Below the pieces are notes generated by a model. The model saw only the letters and a program-made list of their open reading frames with translations. It was not told the origin of the DNA and searched no databases. Positions 17,103 through 24,364 of a stretch of 45,224 nt of DNA are shown in pieces. Numbering within the stretch: the stretch's first letter is position 1; every line of letters begins with the position of its first letter. Both the position numbers and the translations under genes were made by a program. Source of the stretch: Mesorhizobium sp. B2-7-1 (GTDB lineage: Bacteria; Pseudomonadota; Alphaproteobacteria; Rhizobiales; Rhizobiaceae); contig NZ_VFUA01000049.1 in assembly GCF_006440735.1 (NCBI RefSeq), positions 1 to 45,224 on the forward strand, given 5' to 3'.

Positions 17103-18088
17103 CGGTCGCCGCTCTTTCCGGCATTTCGCGGCCGCGCTTCGGCGCGCGTGAGGCCGGCCTGTGGGCGGGCGCCGCCACGATCGTTCTGGCCGCGCATGTG
17201 GCGGTCGCCTATGCGGTGCAGAACTCGAGTTTCGCCGATGTGCAGGATGGCGGTCCGCCGCCGGCGCTGGCGGTCGAGATGGCGCCGCTGGTGATCGCGC
17301 CGACCGTGCCGGAAGAGGCGGCGATGCTGGACACGGTGACGCCGGAGCCGCCGGATGCGGCGGACACGGAAAAGCCCGTCGAGGTAAAACCGGTGACAGA
17401 TCCAACGCCTGCGGTGGAACGGGCCGCGCCCGCAACCGAACAGCCATCCGATGCCGACGATACGCAGGAAGCCGAGCAGGTCGCGCCGGCGGAACAGGCC
17501 ATTGCAGCGCTGAGCGAGCAGCAGCCGCTGGACGAAGTCGTGCCGGACCCCATCGAGGCGATCGCCCCTGACGTCGTCATTCCGCTGCCGCAGCCGAAGC
17601 CGGTGGAAGCGGAGGTGAAGGTGCAGAAGCCGGTCGAACCCAGGAAGAAGGCCGAGAAGAAACCGGTCGAAAAGCCGAGAGAACGGGTGAAGGAGGAAAA
17701 GGCGCCGCCACCCAGGGCGACGACCACCGCCAGCATCGACGCCAAGGCGGCGGCGAAGGCCGCGGCGCCACAGTCCTCGAATGTGGCGCCGCGCTCGAGC
17801 GTCAGCCCGTCGCGATGGAATTCCAGCCTGGCGGCATGGATCAGGCGGCACACCCGCTATCCGAGCGCGGCGCGCTCCAGGCGGGCCGAGGGTACGCCGA
17901 GCGTGACCTTCACGGTCGACACCTCAGGCCGAGTGGTCTCGGCCCGGTTGGCGCGATCCTCGGGCGACGGCGACCTCGACCGCGCGGCGCTCGGCGCGTT
18001 GCAGGGCGCCTCGGTGCCGGCCCCGCCGGCCGAACTCGGCGCGCGCGTCACCCGCACCGCGCCCTTCGTCTTCAGCCTGCGGGACTAG
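17099..18088 (+). CDS. tonB: TonB family protein
   Basis: A 329-residue energy transducer. An N-terminal membrane anchor (about 22-42) is followed by a long Pro/Glu/Lys/Val-rich periplasm-spanning region (about 60-215, with runs such as PKPVEAEVKVQKPVEP) and a C-terminal TonB domain (SLAAWIRRHTRYPSAARSRRAEG, then VTFTVDTSGRVVSARLARSSG). It drives TonB-dependent outer-membrane receptors for siderophores, heme or vitamin B12; no receptor gene is in this window. ATGA overlap with exbD fixes the start. Confidence 0.92.
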   Translation: MTVAALSGISRPRFGAREAGLWAGAATIVLAAHVAVAYAVQNSSFADVQDGGPPPALAVEMAPLVIAPTVPEEAAMLDTVTPEPPDAADTEKPVEVKPVTDPTPAVERAAPATEQPSDADDTQEAEQVAPAEQAIAALSEQQPLDEVVPDPIEAIAPDVVIPLPQPKPVEAEVKVQKPVEPRKKAEKKPVEKPRERVKEEKAPPPRATTTASIDAKAAAKAAAPQSSNVAPRSSVSPSRWNSSLAAWIRRHTRYPSAARSRRAEGTPSVTFTVDTSGRVVSARLARSSGDGDLDRAALGALQGASVPAPPAELGARVTRTAPFVFSLRD

Positions 18089-18111
18089 GCAGCGCACTCA
18101 AACTTTCAGGC

Positions 18112-18139
18112 TTGACTGGTGGACGGTACGGAATAGGGT
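18112..18139 (+). promoter_or_regulatory. possible promoter of the amide operon
   Basis: TTGACT (18112-18117), 16 bases, TAGGGT (18134-18139). It would place the transcript start near 18146, giving a leader of about 97 bases before the AmiC-like start. The -10 match is weak. Confidence 0.35.
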
Positions 18140-18153
18140 AGCCCGCGAAAATA

Positions 18154-18232
18154 CCGGCTTTGGTCGCCGGGCGGCAAGAATGCCTCGTATGCCTCGCCCA
18201 TCCGGCGCTGGCTGCGAGGCTTTTTCATTTTT
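18154..18232 (+). promoter_or_regulatory. leader RNA with competing stems (candidate ANTAR attenuator)
   Basis: Three structures can be drawn. CCGGC (18154-18158) pairs with GCCGG (18166-18170) around a 7-base loop. GGGCG (18169-18173) can pair with CGCCC (18195-18199), with GGC-AAGAAT-GCC nested inside. The terminator stem (18191-18220) uses part of the same bases, so the second stem would block it. The hexaloop does not have the A1/G4 pattern of known ANTAR targets, so the match is only partial. Confidence 0.45.
18191..18232 (+). terminator. intrinsic terminator in front of the amide operon
   Basis: GCCTCGC (18191-18197) and GCGAGGC (18214-18220) form a perfect 7-bp stem, extended by CCA/TGG, followed at once by TTTTTCATTTTT. 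It ends only about ten bases before the AmiC-like TTG start, so it cannot merely end tonB transcription without also gating the downstream operon unless the promoter lies inside it. Confidence 0.7.
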
Positions 18233-18242
18233 GGGGCCTTGC

Positions 18243-19337
18243 TTGAAACGACGCATCGAGATCGGCATCCTCTATTCCCGGTCGGGCAGCTATCAGCTCG
18301 TCTCCGACGCCTGCCGGCTGGGCGCGATGCGGGCGATCGCCGACATCAACGCCGACCGCGCCCAGAGCATCGAGCTCGTTCCGGTCGAGCGCGATCCGCA
18401 AAGCAACGCCGACCGTTACGCGACGCTCTGCGAGGACATCTTCCGCACCAGCAGCGCCCGCCATGTGATCGGCTGCATCACCTCCTGGAGCCGCAAGGAG
18501 ACGATCCCCGTGCTGGAGAAGGCGGGCGGCATGCTTTGGTATGCCTGCCCGTACGAAGGCTTCGAGGCCAACGAGCATGTCGTCTACATGCATGCCTGCC
18601 CCAACCAGCATCTGGTGCCGTTGATGGCCCATGTCGCGCCGCGTTTCGGCGCCAACGGCTTCCTGCTCGGCTCGAACTACATATGGGGCTGGGAGATGAA
18701 CCGCGTCGCGCGCGACCTGATCGCCGATGCCGGCGGCAAGGTGCTCGGCGAACGCTATCTGCGCATCGGCGAGACCGACGTTTCGCGCCTCATCCACGAA
18801 ATCCGCGTCACGCGGCCGAATTTCATCCTCAACAACCTGATCGGCACCTCGTCCTATGCCTTCCTCGCCGCCTATCGCGACCTGGGACGAGAGGATGCGG
18901 CCTTCAGGCCCGACACCTGCCCGGTGATTTCCTGCAACCTCACCGAGGGTGAGCTGCCCGCGATCGGCGAAACCGGCAAGGGCCATCTGTCGGCCGGACC
19001 CTATTTCGCGCCTCGCCCGGCCGCCTTCGCCTCGTCCTTCGAGGCCTCCGCCTATGCTTCCGTGCAAGTGATGGCGGACGTGCTTTCCGGCGATCCCGAT
19101 GCCGGTCCCGCGGAATTCTCGAAAGCCTTCGCCGAGCGCCGCTTCGCGACCCGCCTCGGGCCGATCGCCATCGATCCGCACACCCAGCACGCGACCCTGC
19201 CGGTGCTCATCGGGCGCATCGCCGACGGCTTCTTCGAGGTGGTGAGCCGCGAGGAGGAAGTGGCGCCCGATCCCTATCTTTCGCGCTACGATCCGGCCAA
19301 GGTCTTCGGCCGTCCGCGGCTCAGGGTGGTGTCGTGA
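18243..19337 (+). CDS. AmiC-like amide-sensing / substrate-binding protein
   Basis: A 364-residue periplasmic-binding-fold protein of the AmiC/FmdD (urea and short-chain amide binding) group. It begins RRIEIGILYSRSGSYQ without a signal peptide, so it should stay in the cytoplasm as a sensor, as AmiC of Pseudomonas (385 residues) does. YEGFEANEHVVYMHACPNQH and GSNYIWGWEMNRVARDL are typical of the group. TTG 18243 is chosen because family members start here; the in-frame ATG at 18180 would translate the terminator hairpin. GTGA overlap with the ANTAR gene implies a stoichiometric complex. By analogy, it would hold the ANTAR protein silent until an amide binds. Confidence 0.88.
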   Translation: MKRRIEIGILYSRSGSYQLVSDACRLGAMRAIADINADRAQSIELVPVERDPQSNADRYATLCEDIFRTSSARHVIGCITSWSRKETIPVLEKAGGMLWYACPYEGFEANEHVVYMHACPNQHLVPLMAHVAPRFGANGFLLGSNYIWGWEMNRVARDLIADAGGKVLGERYLRIGETDVSRLIHEIRVTRPNFILNNLIGTSSYAFLAAYRDLGREDAAFRPDTCPVISCNLTEGELPAIGETGKGHLSAGPYFAPRPAAFASSFEASAYASVQVMADVLSGDPDAGPAEFSKAFAERRFATRLGPIAIDPHTQHATLPVLIGRIADGFFEVVSREEEVAPDPYLSRYDPAKVFGRPRLRVVS

Positions 19338-19936
19338 GCCGCGCCGCGCGCATCCCCAATCTCGGCGGCGCCAAGGCCTTCGTGCTGCATCGTCCGCACA
19401 CCACCGTGCAGGCGATCACCCGGCAATTGTCGGCGATCGGCCTCGAGGCGGTCGAGTGCTGGCCGCATCTGCCGGCGGAAGCGCTCGCGGCGGACTTCGT
19501 CTTCTTCGACGCCGATCTCGGCTTCGACGAGCAGTTCCCGTGGAAACCCGGCGAGGCGCCGATGCCGCTGGTGGCGCTGATCGGTTCGGAGGCGCCGGGC
19601 CGCATCGAATGGGCGCTGTCGCACAACGCCGATGCGCAATTGCTGAAACCGGTAGGCACCGCCGGCGTCTACAGCGCGCTGCTCATCGCCCGGCAGAGTT
19701 TCGAGGCGCGAAAACGGCTTGCCGGCGAGATCGCGTCGCTGCGCCAGCGGGTCGGCGAGCGCCAGACCATCGTGCGCGCCGTCGCGGCCCTGTCGAAAGG
19801 CAGCGACGACGACCGCGCCTACGCGCAGCTCAGGTCGCTGGCGATGAGCTGGCAGATCAGCGTCGAGGAAGCGGCCCAGCGCATCGTGGCGATGACGCAA
19901 GCAGAGGACGGCGATGACCAATCCCATCGCGCCTGA
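19334..19936 (+). CDS. ANTAR-domain antiterminator (AmiR-like)
   Basis: A 200-residue protein with an N-terminal pseudo-receiver domain (about 1-125, lacking an evident phosphoacceptor pocket) and a coiled coil leading into a C-terminal ANTAR RNA-binding domain (about 125-190: LAGEIASLRQRVGERQTIV, then YAQLRSLAMSWQISVEEAAQRIV). AmiR of Pseudomonas (196 residues) has the same plan and binds leader RNA to prevent termination. Start is GTG 19334 overlapping the AmiC-like stop; its end overlaps the next permease gene by 23 bases. Its likely target is the terminator leader at 18154-18232. Confidence 0.87.
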   Translation: MSRAARIPNLGGAKAFVLHRPHTTVQAITRQLSAIGLEAVECWPHLPAEALAADFVFFDADLGFDEQFPWKPGEAPMPLVALIGSEAPGRIEWALSHNADAQLLKPVGTAGVYSALLIARQSFEARKRLAGEIASLRQRVGERQTIVRAVAALSKGSDDDRAYAQLRSLAMSWQISVEEAAQRIVAMTQAEDGDDQSHRA

Positions 19937-20819
19937 CCTTCCGGCGGTCCGGATGCCGGCAAAGCCGCGCGCCGGCGTCTGGCGCCGGCTGGTCAGGCGG
20001 CCGCTGGCGCTGCTTGGGCTGATCATCGTCGCCCTCGTGCTTGCCGGCGCCATCCTCGCGCCATGGCTGACCGGCTACGATCCCAACGAGCAGATGTTCG
20101 ACGGCCTGACGCTCGAAGGCTCGCCGCTGCCGCCGAACGCCAAGTTCTGGCTGGGCACCGACCTGCTCGGCCGCGACCTGCTGACCCGTATCCTGTTCGG
20201 CGCCCGCACCTCGCTGATCATCGGCATCGTCGCCAATGGCGTGGCGCTTTTCATCGGTACTCTGGTCGGCGTCACCGCGGGCTATTTCCGCGGCTGGATC
20301 GGCAGCGCGCTGATGCGCTTCACCGACCTGATGATGGCCTTCCCGGCGCTGCTTTTGGCTATCTGCCTGGCAGCGGTGTTCGAGCCGAGCCTCTGGATCG
20401 TCGCCATGGTCATCGCCCTGGTCAACTGGGTGCAGACCGCGCGCGTCATCTACACCGAAACCTCGTCTCTGTCGGAGCGCGAGTTCATCGATGCCGAGCG
20501 CACGATAGGGGCGAGCGCGCCGCGGATTCTTATCCGCCACATCCTGCCGCATCTCCTGCCGACCATCATCGTCTGGGGCACGCTCGGCATCTCGACCACG
20601 GTGCTGCTCGAAGCCACGCTCAGCTATCTCGGCATCGGCGTGCAGCCGCCGACGGCCTCCTGGGGCAACATCATCTTCGAGAACCAGACCTATTTCCAGG
20701 CGGCGCCCTGGTTGGTGTTCTTCCCGGGCGCCGCGATCCTGGCGCTGGCGCTGGCCTTCAACCTGATCGGCGACGCGCTGCGCGACATCCTCGACCCGAC
20801 GCAAAGAGGCCGGGAATAA
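19914..20819 (+). CDS. ABC transporter permease (DppC/OppC type)
   Basis: A 301-residue inner-membrane permease of peptide/nickel-type importers. The N-terminus is cytoplasmic (residues 1-30), followed by six membrane segments. WLGTDLLGRDLLTRILFGARTSL is diagnostic for DppC-like subunits and the EAA-type loop reads IDAERTIGASAPRILIRHILP. It starts inside the ANTAR gene's end and is followed by the DppB-like partner. In this operon the cargo is more likely an amide or modified peptide than a plain dipeptide. Confidence 0.93.
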   Translation: MTNPIAPDLPAVRMPAKPRAGVWRRLVRRPLALLGLIIVALVLAGAILAPWLTGYDPNEQMFDGLTLEGSPLPPNAKFWLGTDLLGRDLLTRILFGARTSLIIGIVANGVALFIGTLVGVTAGYFRGWIGSALMRFTDLMMAFPALLLAICLAAVFEPSLWIVAMVIALVNWVQTARVIYTETSSLSEREFIDAERTIGASAPRILIRHILPHLLPTIIVWGTLGISTTVLLEATLSYLGIGVQPPTASWGNIIFENQTYFQAAPWLVFFPGAAILALALAFNLIGDALRDILDPTQRGRE

Positions 20820-20832
20820 TGGAGGGCCGGTC

Positions 20833-21753
20833 ATGATCGCCTATCTCGGCCGCCGGCTGATCCAGTCGCTGCTCATCCTGCTCGGCGTCTCGCTGATCAC
20901 CTTCGCGCTGCTCTATCTGCTCCCCGCGGACCCGGTGCGCCAGATCGCCGGGCGCAGCGCCACGCCCGAAACGGTGGAGAACATCCGCCGCCAGCTCGGC
21001 CTCGACCAGCCCTTCATCGTCCAGTACTGGCACTATCTTGCAAGGCTGCTCGGCGGCGATCTCGGCCGCTCCTATATCCAGCGCTCGGAAGTCACCGAGC
21101 TCATCGTCTCGCGTCTGCCGGCGAGCCTGCTTTTGATGGTCGGCGCCATCCTGTGCGAGCTGGCGATCGGCCTCACCATGGGGCTGATCGCCGCCGTCAG
21201 GCGCGGCACCGCCACCGACCAGACCTTGATGGTCGCCTCCTTCGTCGGCGTCTCGGCGCCGCAATTCGTCGTCGGCCTGCTCCTGCTCTACGTCTTCGCC
21301 GTCCGGCTCGGCTGGTTCCCGATCGGCGGCTACGGCAGCTGGCGCCACCTCGTGCTGCCCTCGCTGACCATGGGCATACTCGGCGCCGGCTGGTACGCGC
21401 GCATGATGCGCTCGTCGATGATCGACGTGCTGCGCCAGGACTATATGCGCACCGCCCGCGCCAAGGGCCTGGCGCGCGGCGCCATCCTGTTTCGCCATGC
21501 GCTGCCCAACGCCATCCTGCCGGTCGTCGCCATGATCGGCATCGACGTCGGCGTCTTCATGGGCGGCATCGTGGTGGTCGAAAGCGTGTTCGGCTGGCCC
21601 GGCATCGGCCAGCTCGCCTGGCAGGCCATCCAGCGCGTCGACATCCCGATCATCATGGGCGTCACCCTGGTCTCAGCCTTCGCCATCGTGCTCGGCAACC
21701 TGCTGGCCGACATCATCGCGCCCTTCATCGACCCCCGCATCAAACTGAGATGA
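20833..21753 (+). CDS. ABC transporter permease (DppB/OppB type)
   Basis: A 306-residue partner permease. The N-terminal motif (YLGRRLIQSLLILLGVSLITF), LLPADPVRQIAG, LGLDQPFIVQYWHYLARLLGGDLGRSY and the EAA loop DYMRTARAKGLARGAILFRHALPNAI are all standard for DppB-like proteins. The ATG at 20833 is preceded by GGAGGG at six bases. Note that permease C precedes permease B here, the reverse of the usual dpp order. Confidence 0.93.
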   Translation: MIAYLGRRLIQSLLILLGVSLITFALLYLLPADPVRQIAGRSATPETVENIRRQLGLDQPFIVQYWHYLARLLGGDLGRSYIQRSEVTELIVSRLPASLLLMVGAILCELAIGLTMGLIAAVRRGTATDQTLMVASFVGVSAPQFVVGLLLLYVFAVRLGWFPIGGYGSWRHLVLPSLTMGILGAGWYARMMRSSMIDVLRQDYMRTARAKGLARGAILFRHALPNAILPVVAMIGIDVGVFMGGIVVVESVFGWPGIGQLAWQAIQRVDIPIIMGVTLVSAFAIVLGNLLADIIAPFIDPRIKLR

Positions 21754-21786
21754 CAACGACAACAACCAGAGAAAGGGAACACTGAC

Positions 21787-23430
21787 ATGAGACGATTTCT
21801 GGCATCCACCGTGGCGGCGTCGGCGCTTGCGCTGATGCTCGGCATGGCAAGCGCGCGCGCCGACGACGCGGTCGACCCGAACATCAAGCAGGGCGGCGCC
21901 ATCACCATCACCTACAAGGACGACGTCGCCACGCTCGATCCGGCGATCGGCTACGATTGGCAGAACTGGTCGATGATCAAGAGCCTGTTCGACGGGTTGA
22001 TGGACTATGAGCCGGGCACCACCAAGCTCAAGCCCGACCTCGCCGAGAGCTACGAGATCTCGCCGGACGGCAAGACCTTCACCTTCAAGCTGCGCCATGG
22101 CGTCAAGTTCCACAACGGCCGCGAGATGACCGCGGACGACGTCAAATATTCGCTCGACCGCGTCACCAACCCGAAGACGCAGAGCCCGGGCGCGGGTTTC
22201 TTCGGCTCGATCAAGGGCTATGACGATGTCGCCGCCGGCAAGGCACAGAGCCTCTCCGGCGTCACCGTGGTCGATCCCTACACGATCAAGTTCGAGCTGG
22301 TCCGGCCGGACGCCACCTTCCTGCATGTCATGGCGATCAACTTCTCGCATGTCGTGCCGAAGGAGGAGGTCGAGAAATACGGCGCCGACTTCGGCAAGCA
22401 TCCGGTCGGCACCGGCGCCTTCAAGCTCGCCGAGTGGACGCTTGGCCAACGCATCGTCTTCGAGCGCAATGCCGACTACTGGCACAAGGGCCTGCCGCAT
22501 CTCGACAAGATCACCTTCGAGATCGGCCAAGAGCCGATCGTGGCGCTGCTGCGCCTGCAGAAGGGCGAGATCGACGTGCCCGGCGACGGCATTCCGCCGG
22601 CCAAGTTCCAGGAGGTGATGAGCGATCCCGAGCAGAAGGCGCGCGTCGTGGTGGGCGGGCAACTGCACACCGGCTACATCACCATGAACACCACCATGGC
22701 GCCCTTCGACAACGTCAAGGTGCGCCAGGCCGTCAACATGGCGATCAACAAGGACCGCATCGTCCAGATGATCAACAACCGCGCGGTGCCGGCCAACCAG
22801 CCGCTGCCGCCCTCGATGCCCGGCTATGACAAGGCGTTCAAGGGCTACGCCTATGACGTCGCCAAGGCCAAGGCCCTGCTTGCCGAGGCCGGCCATCCCG
22901 ACGGCTTCGAGACGCAGCTCTTCGCCATGAACACCGATCCCAATCCGCGCATCGCCCAGGCGATCCAGCAGGACCTGGCGGCAATCGGCATCAAGGCCAG
23001 CATCCAGTCGCTCGCCCAGGCCAATGTCATTGCCGCCGGCGGCGACAAGGCCGGCGCGCCGATGATCTGGTCGGGCGGCATGGCATGGATCGCCGACTTC
23101 CCGGATCCCTCCAATTTCTACGGCCCGATCCTCGGCTGCGCCGGCGCGGTGCCGGGCGGCTGGAACTGGTCGTGGTATTGCAACAAGGACCTCGACGCCA
23201 AGGCCGCCGAGGCGGATTCCGTCGTCGATCCGGCCAAGTCCGCCGATCGCGAGAAGATGTGGAGCGCGATCTACGACAAGATCATGGAGGACGCGCCCTG
23301 GGCGCCGGTCTTCAACGAACAGCGCTTCACGCTGAAGTCAGCCCGTATGGGCGGCGCCGACAATCTCTATGTCGACCCGGTCCATATCCCGATCAACTAC
23401 GACAATGTGTATGTGAAAGATGTGCAGTAA
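21787..23430 (+). CDS. ABC transporter substrate-binding protein, family 5
   Basis: A 547-residue periplasmic binding protein of the peptide/nickel (SBP_bac_5) family. A signal peptide spans about 1-25 (cleavage after ARA). The family motif is seen in LKPDLAESYEISPDGKTFTFKLRHGVKFHNGREMTADDV, and RQAVNMAINKDRIV follows in the middle. It delivers substrate to the two Dpp-type permeases. Its 3' end overlaps the amidase gene by 11 bases, which ties uptake directly to hydrolysis. Confidence 0.94.
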   Translation: MRRFLASTVAASALALMLGMASARADDAVDPNIKQGGAITITYKDDVATLDPAIGYDWQNWSMIKSLFDGLMDYEPGTTKLKPDLAESYEISPDGKTFTFKLRHGVKFHNGREMTADDVKYSLDRVTNPKTQSPGAGFFGSIKGYDDVAAGKAQSLSGVTVVDPYTIKFELVRPDATFLHVMAINFSHVVPKEEVEKYGADFGKHPVGTGAFKLAEWTLGQRIVFERNADYWHKGLPHLDKITFEIGQEPIVALLRLQKGEIDVPGDGIPPAKFQEVMSDPEQKARVVVGGQLHTGYITMNTTMAPFDNVKVRQAVNMAINKDRIVQMINNRAVPANQPLPPSMPGYDKAFKGYAYDVAKAKALLAEAGHPDGFETQLFAMNTDPNPRIAQAIQQDLAAIGIKASIQSLAQANVIAAGGDKAGAPMIWSGGMAWIADFPDPSNFYGPILGCAGAVPGGWNWSWYCNKDLDAKAAEADSVVDPAKSADREKMWSAIYDKIMEDAPWAPVFNEQRFTLKSARMGGADNLYVDPVHIPINYDNVYVKDVQ

Positions 23431-24364
23431 CTGCGATTACACCATCCACGGGCGCCATCACCATTTCGGCTGGGACAATTCCTCTGCCCCGGTCGAGCGG
23501 GTGGCGCCCGGTTCGACCATCGAGTTCCAGTGCTTGGATTCGTCGGGAGGCCAGCTCAAACCCGACAGCACGGTCGCCGACGCCGCCAAGCTGGACTTCG
23601 CCAAGGTCAATCCGGTGACCGGACCGATCTTCGTCGAGGGCGCCGAGCCGGGTGACGCGCTTAAGGTGACGATCGAGATGTTCAAACCGTCCGGCTTCGG
23701 CTGGACGGCGAACATTCCGGGCTTCGGCCTGCTTGCCGACGACTTCAAGGAACCGGCGCTCAACATCTGGAAATACGACGCCGCCTCGCTCGAGCCGGCG
23801 CTGTTCGGCAAGAACGCGCGCGTTCCGCTGAAGCCGTTCGCCGGCACCATCGGCAACGCGCCGGCCGAGATGGGCCACCACTCCGTGGTGCCGCCGCGGC
23901 GTGTCGGCGGCAATCTCGACATCCGCGACCTTGCCGCCGGCACCACGCTCTATCTGCCGGTGGAGGTGTCGGGCGCGCTGTTTTCGGTCGGCGACACCCA
24001 TGCCGCGCAGGGCGACGGCGAGGTCTGCGGCACGGCGATCGAAAGCCCGATGGACGTCGTGCTCAAGCTCGACCTGGTGAAGGACGCGCGGCTGAAGACG
24101 CCGCGTTTCACCACGCCGGGCCCGGTGACGCGGCATCTCGATGCCAAGGGCTATGAGGTGACGACGGGCATCGGGCCCGACCTGATGACCGGGGCCAGGG
24201 ATGCCGTCAGCCAGATGGTCGACCTGCTTGCCGGCCGCTACAAGCTCGACCCGGTCGATGCCTACATGCTGGTCTCGGTCTGCGGCGATCTCAGGATCAG
24301 CGAGATCGTCGACATGCCGAACTGGGTGGTGTCGTTCTACTTCCCGCGCTGCGTCTTCGAATGA
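23420..24364 (+). CDS. fmdA: acetamidase/formamidase family protein
   Basis: A 314-residue cytosolic amidase of the FmdA/AmdA family, which hydrolyses formamide, acetamide or similar short amides to ammonia and the acid. Conserved stretches are the His-rich N-terminus (GRHHHFGWDNSSAP), VTGPIFVEGAEPGDALKV, GGNLDIRDLAAGTTLYLPV and the hallmark GDTHAAQGDGEVCGTAIE. Its length fits the short members of the family. The ATG at 23420 lies inside the end of the binding-protein gene, and its stop overlaps the ATPase start (ATGA). It supplies the catabolic step of the operon; the real substrate could be a larger amide, given the Dpp-type importer. Confidence 0.9.
   Translation: MCSNCDYTIHGRHHHFGWDNSSAPVERVAPGSTIEFQCLDSSGGQLKPDSTVADAAKLDFAKVNPVTGPIFVEGAEPGDALKVTIEMFKPSGFGWTANIPGFGLLADDFKEPALNIWKYDAASLEPALFGKNARVPLKPFAGTIGNAPAEMGHHSVVPPRRVGGNLDIRDLAAGTTLYLPVEVSGALFSVGDTHAAQGDGEVCGTAIESPMDVVLKLDLVKDARLKTPRFTTPGPVTRHLDAKGYEVTTGIGPDLMTGARDAVSQMVDLLAGRYKLDPVDAYMLVSVCGDLRISEIVDMPNWVVSFYFPRCVFE

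Noticed and set aside
18121..18232. Guanidine (ykkC) riboswitch in the leader of the amide operon
   Set aside because: I could not find the conserved ykkC core sequences, nor the paired ACGR loops of the mini-ykkC type. An ANTAR-controlled leader explains the context better.
18180..18242. ATG at 18180 as the start of the AmiC-like protein
   Set aside because: It would translate through the terminator hairpin and add residues with no likeness to the family; the TTG at 18243 fits the known N-terminus.
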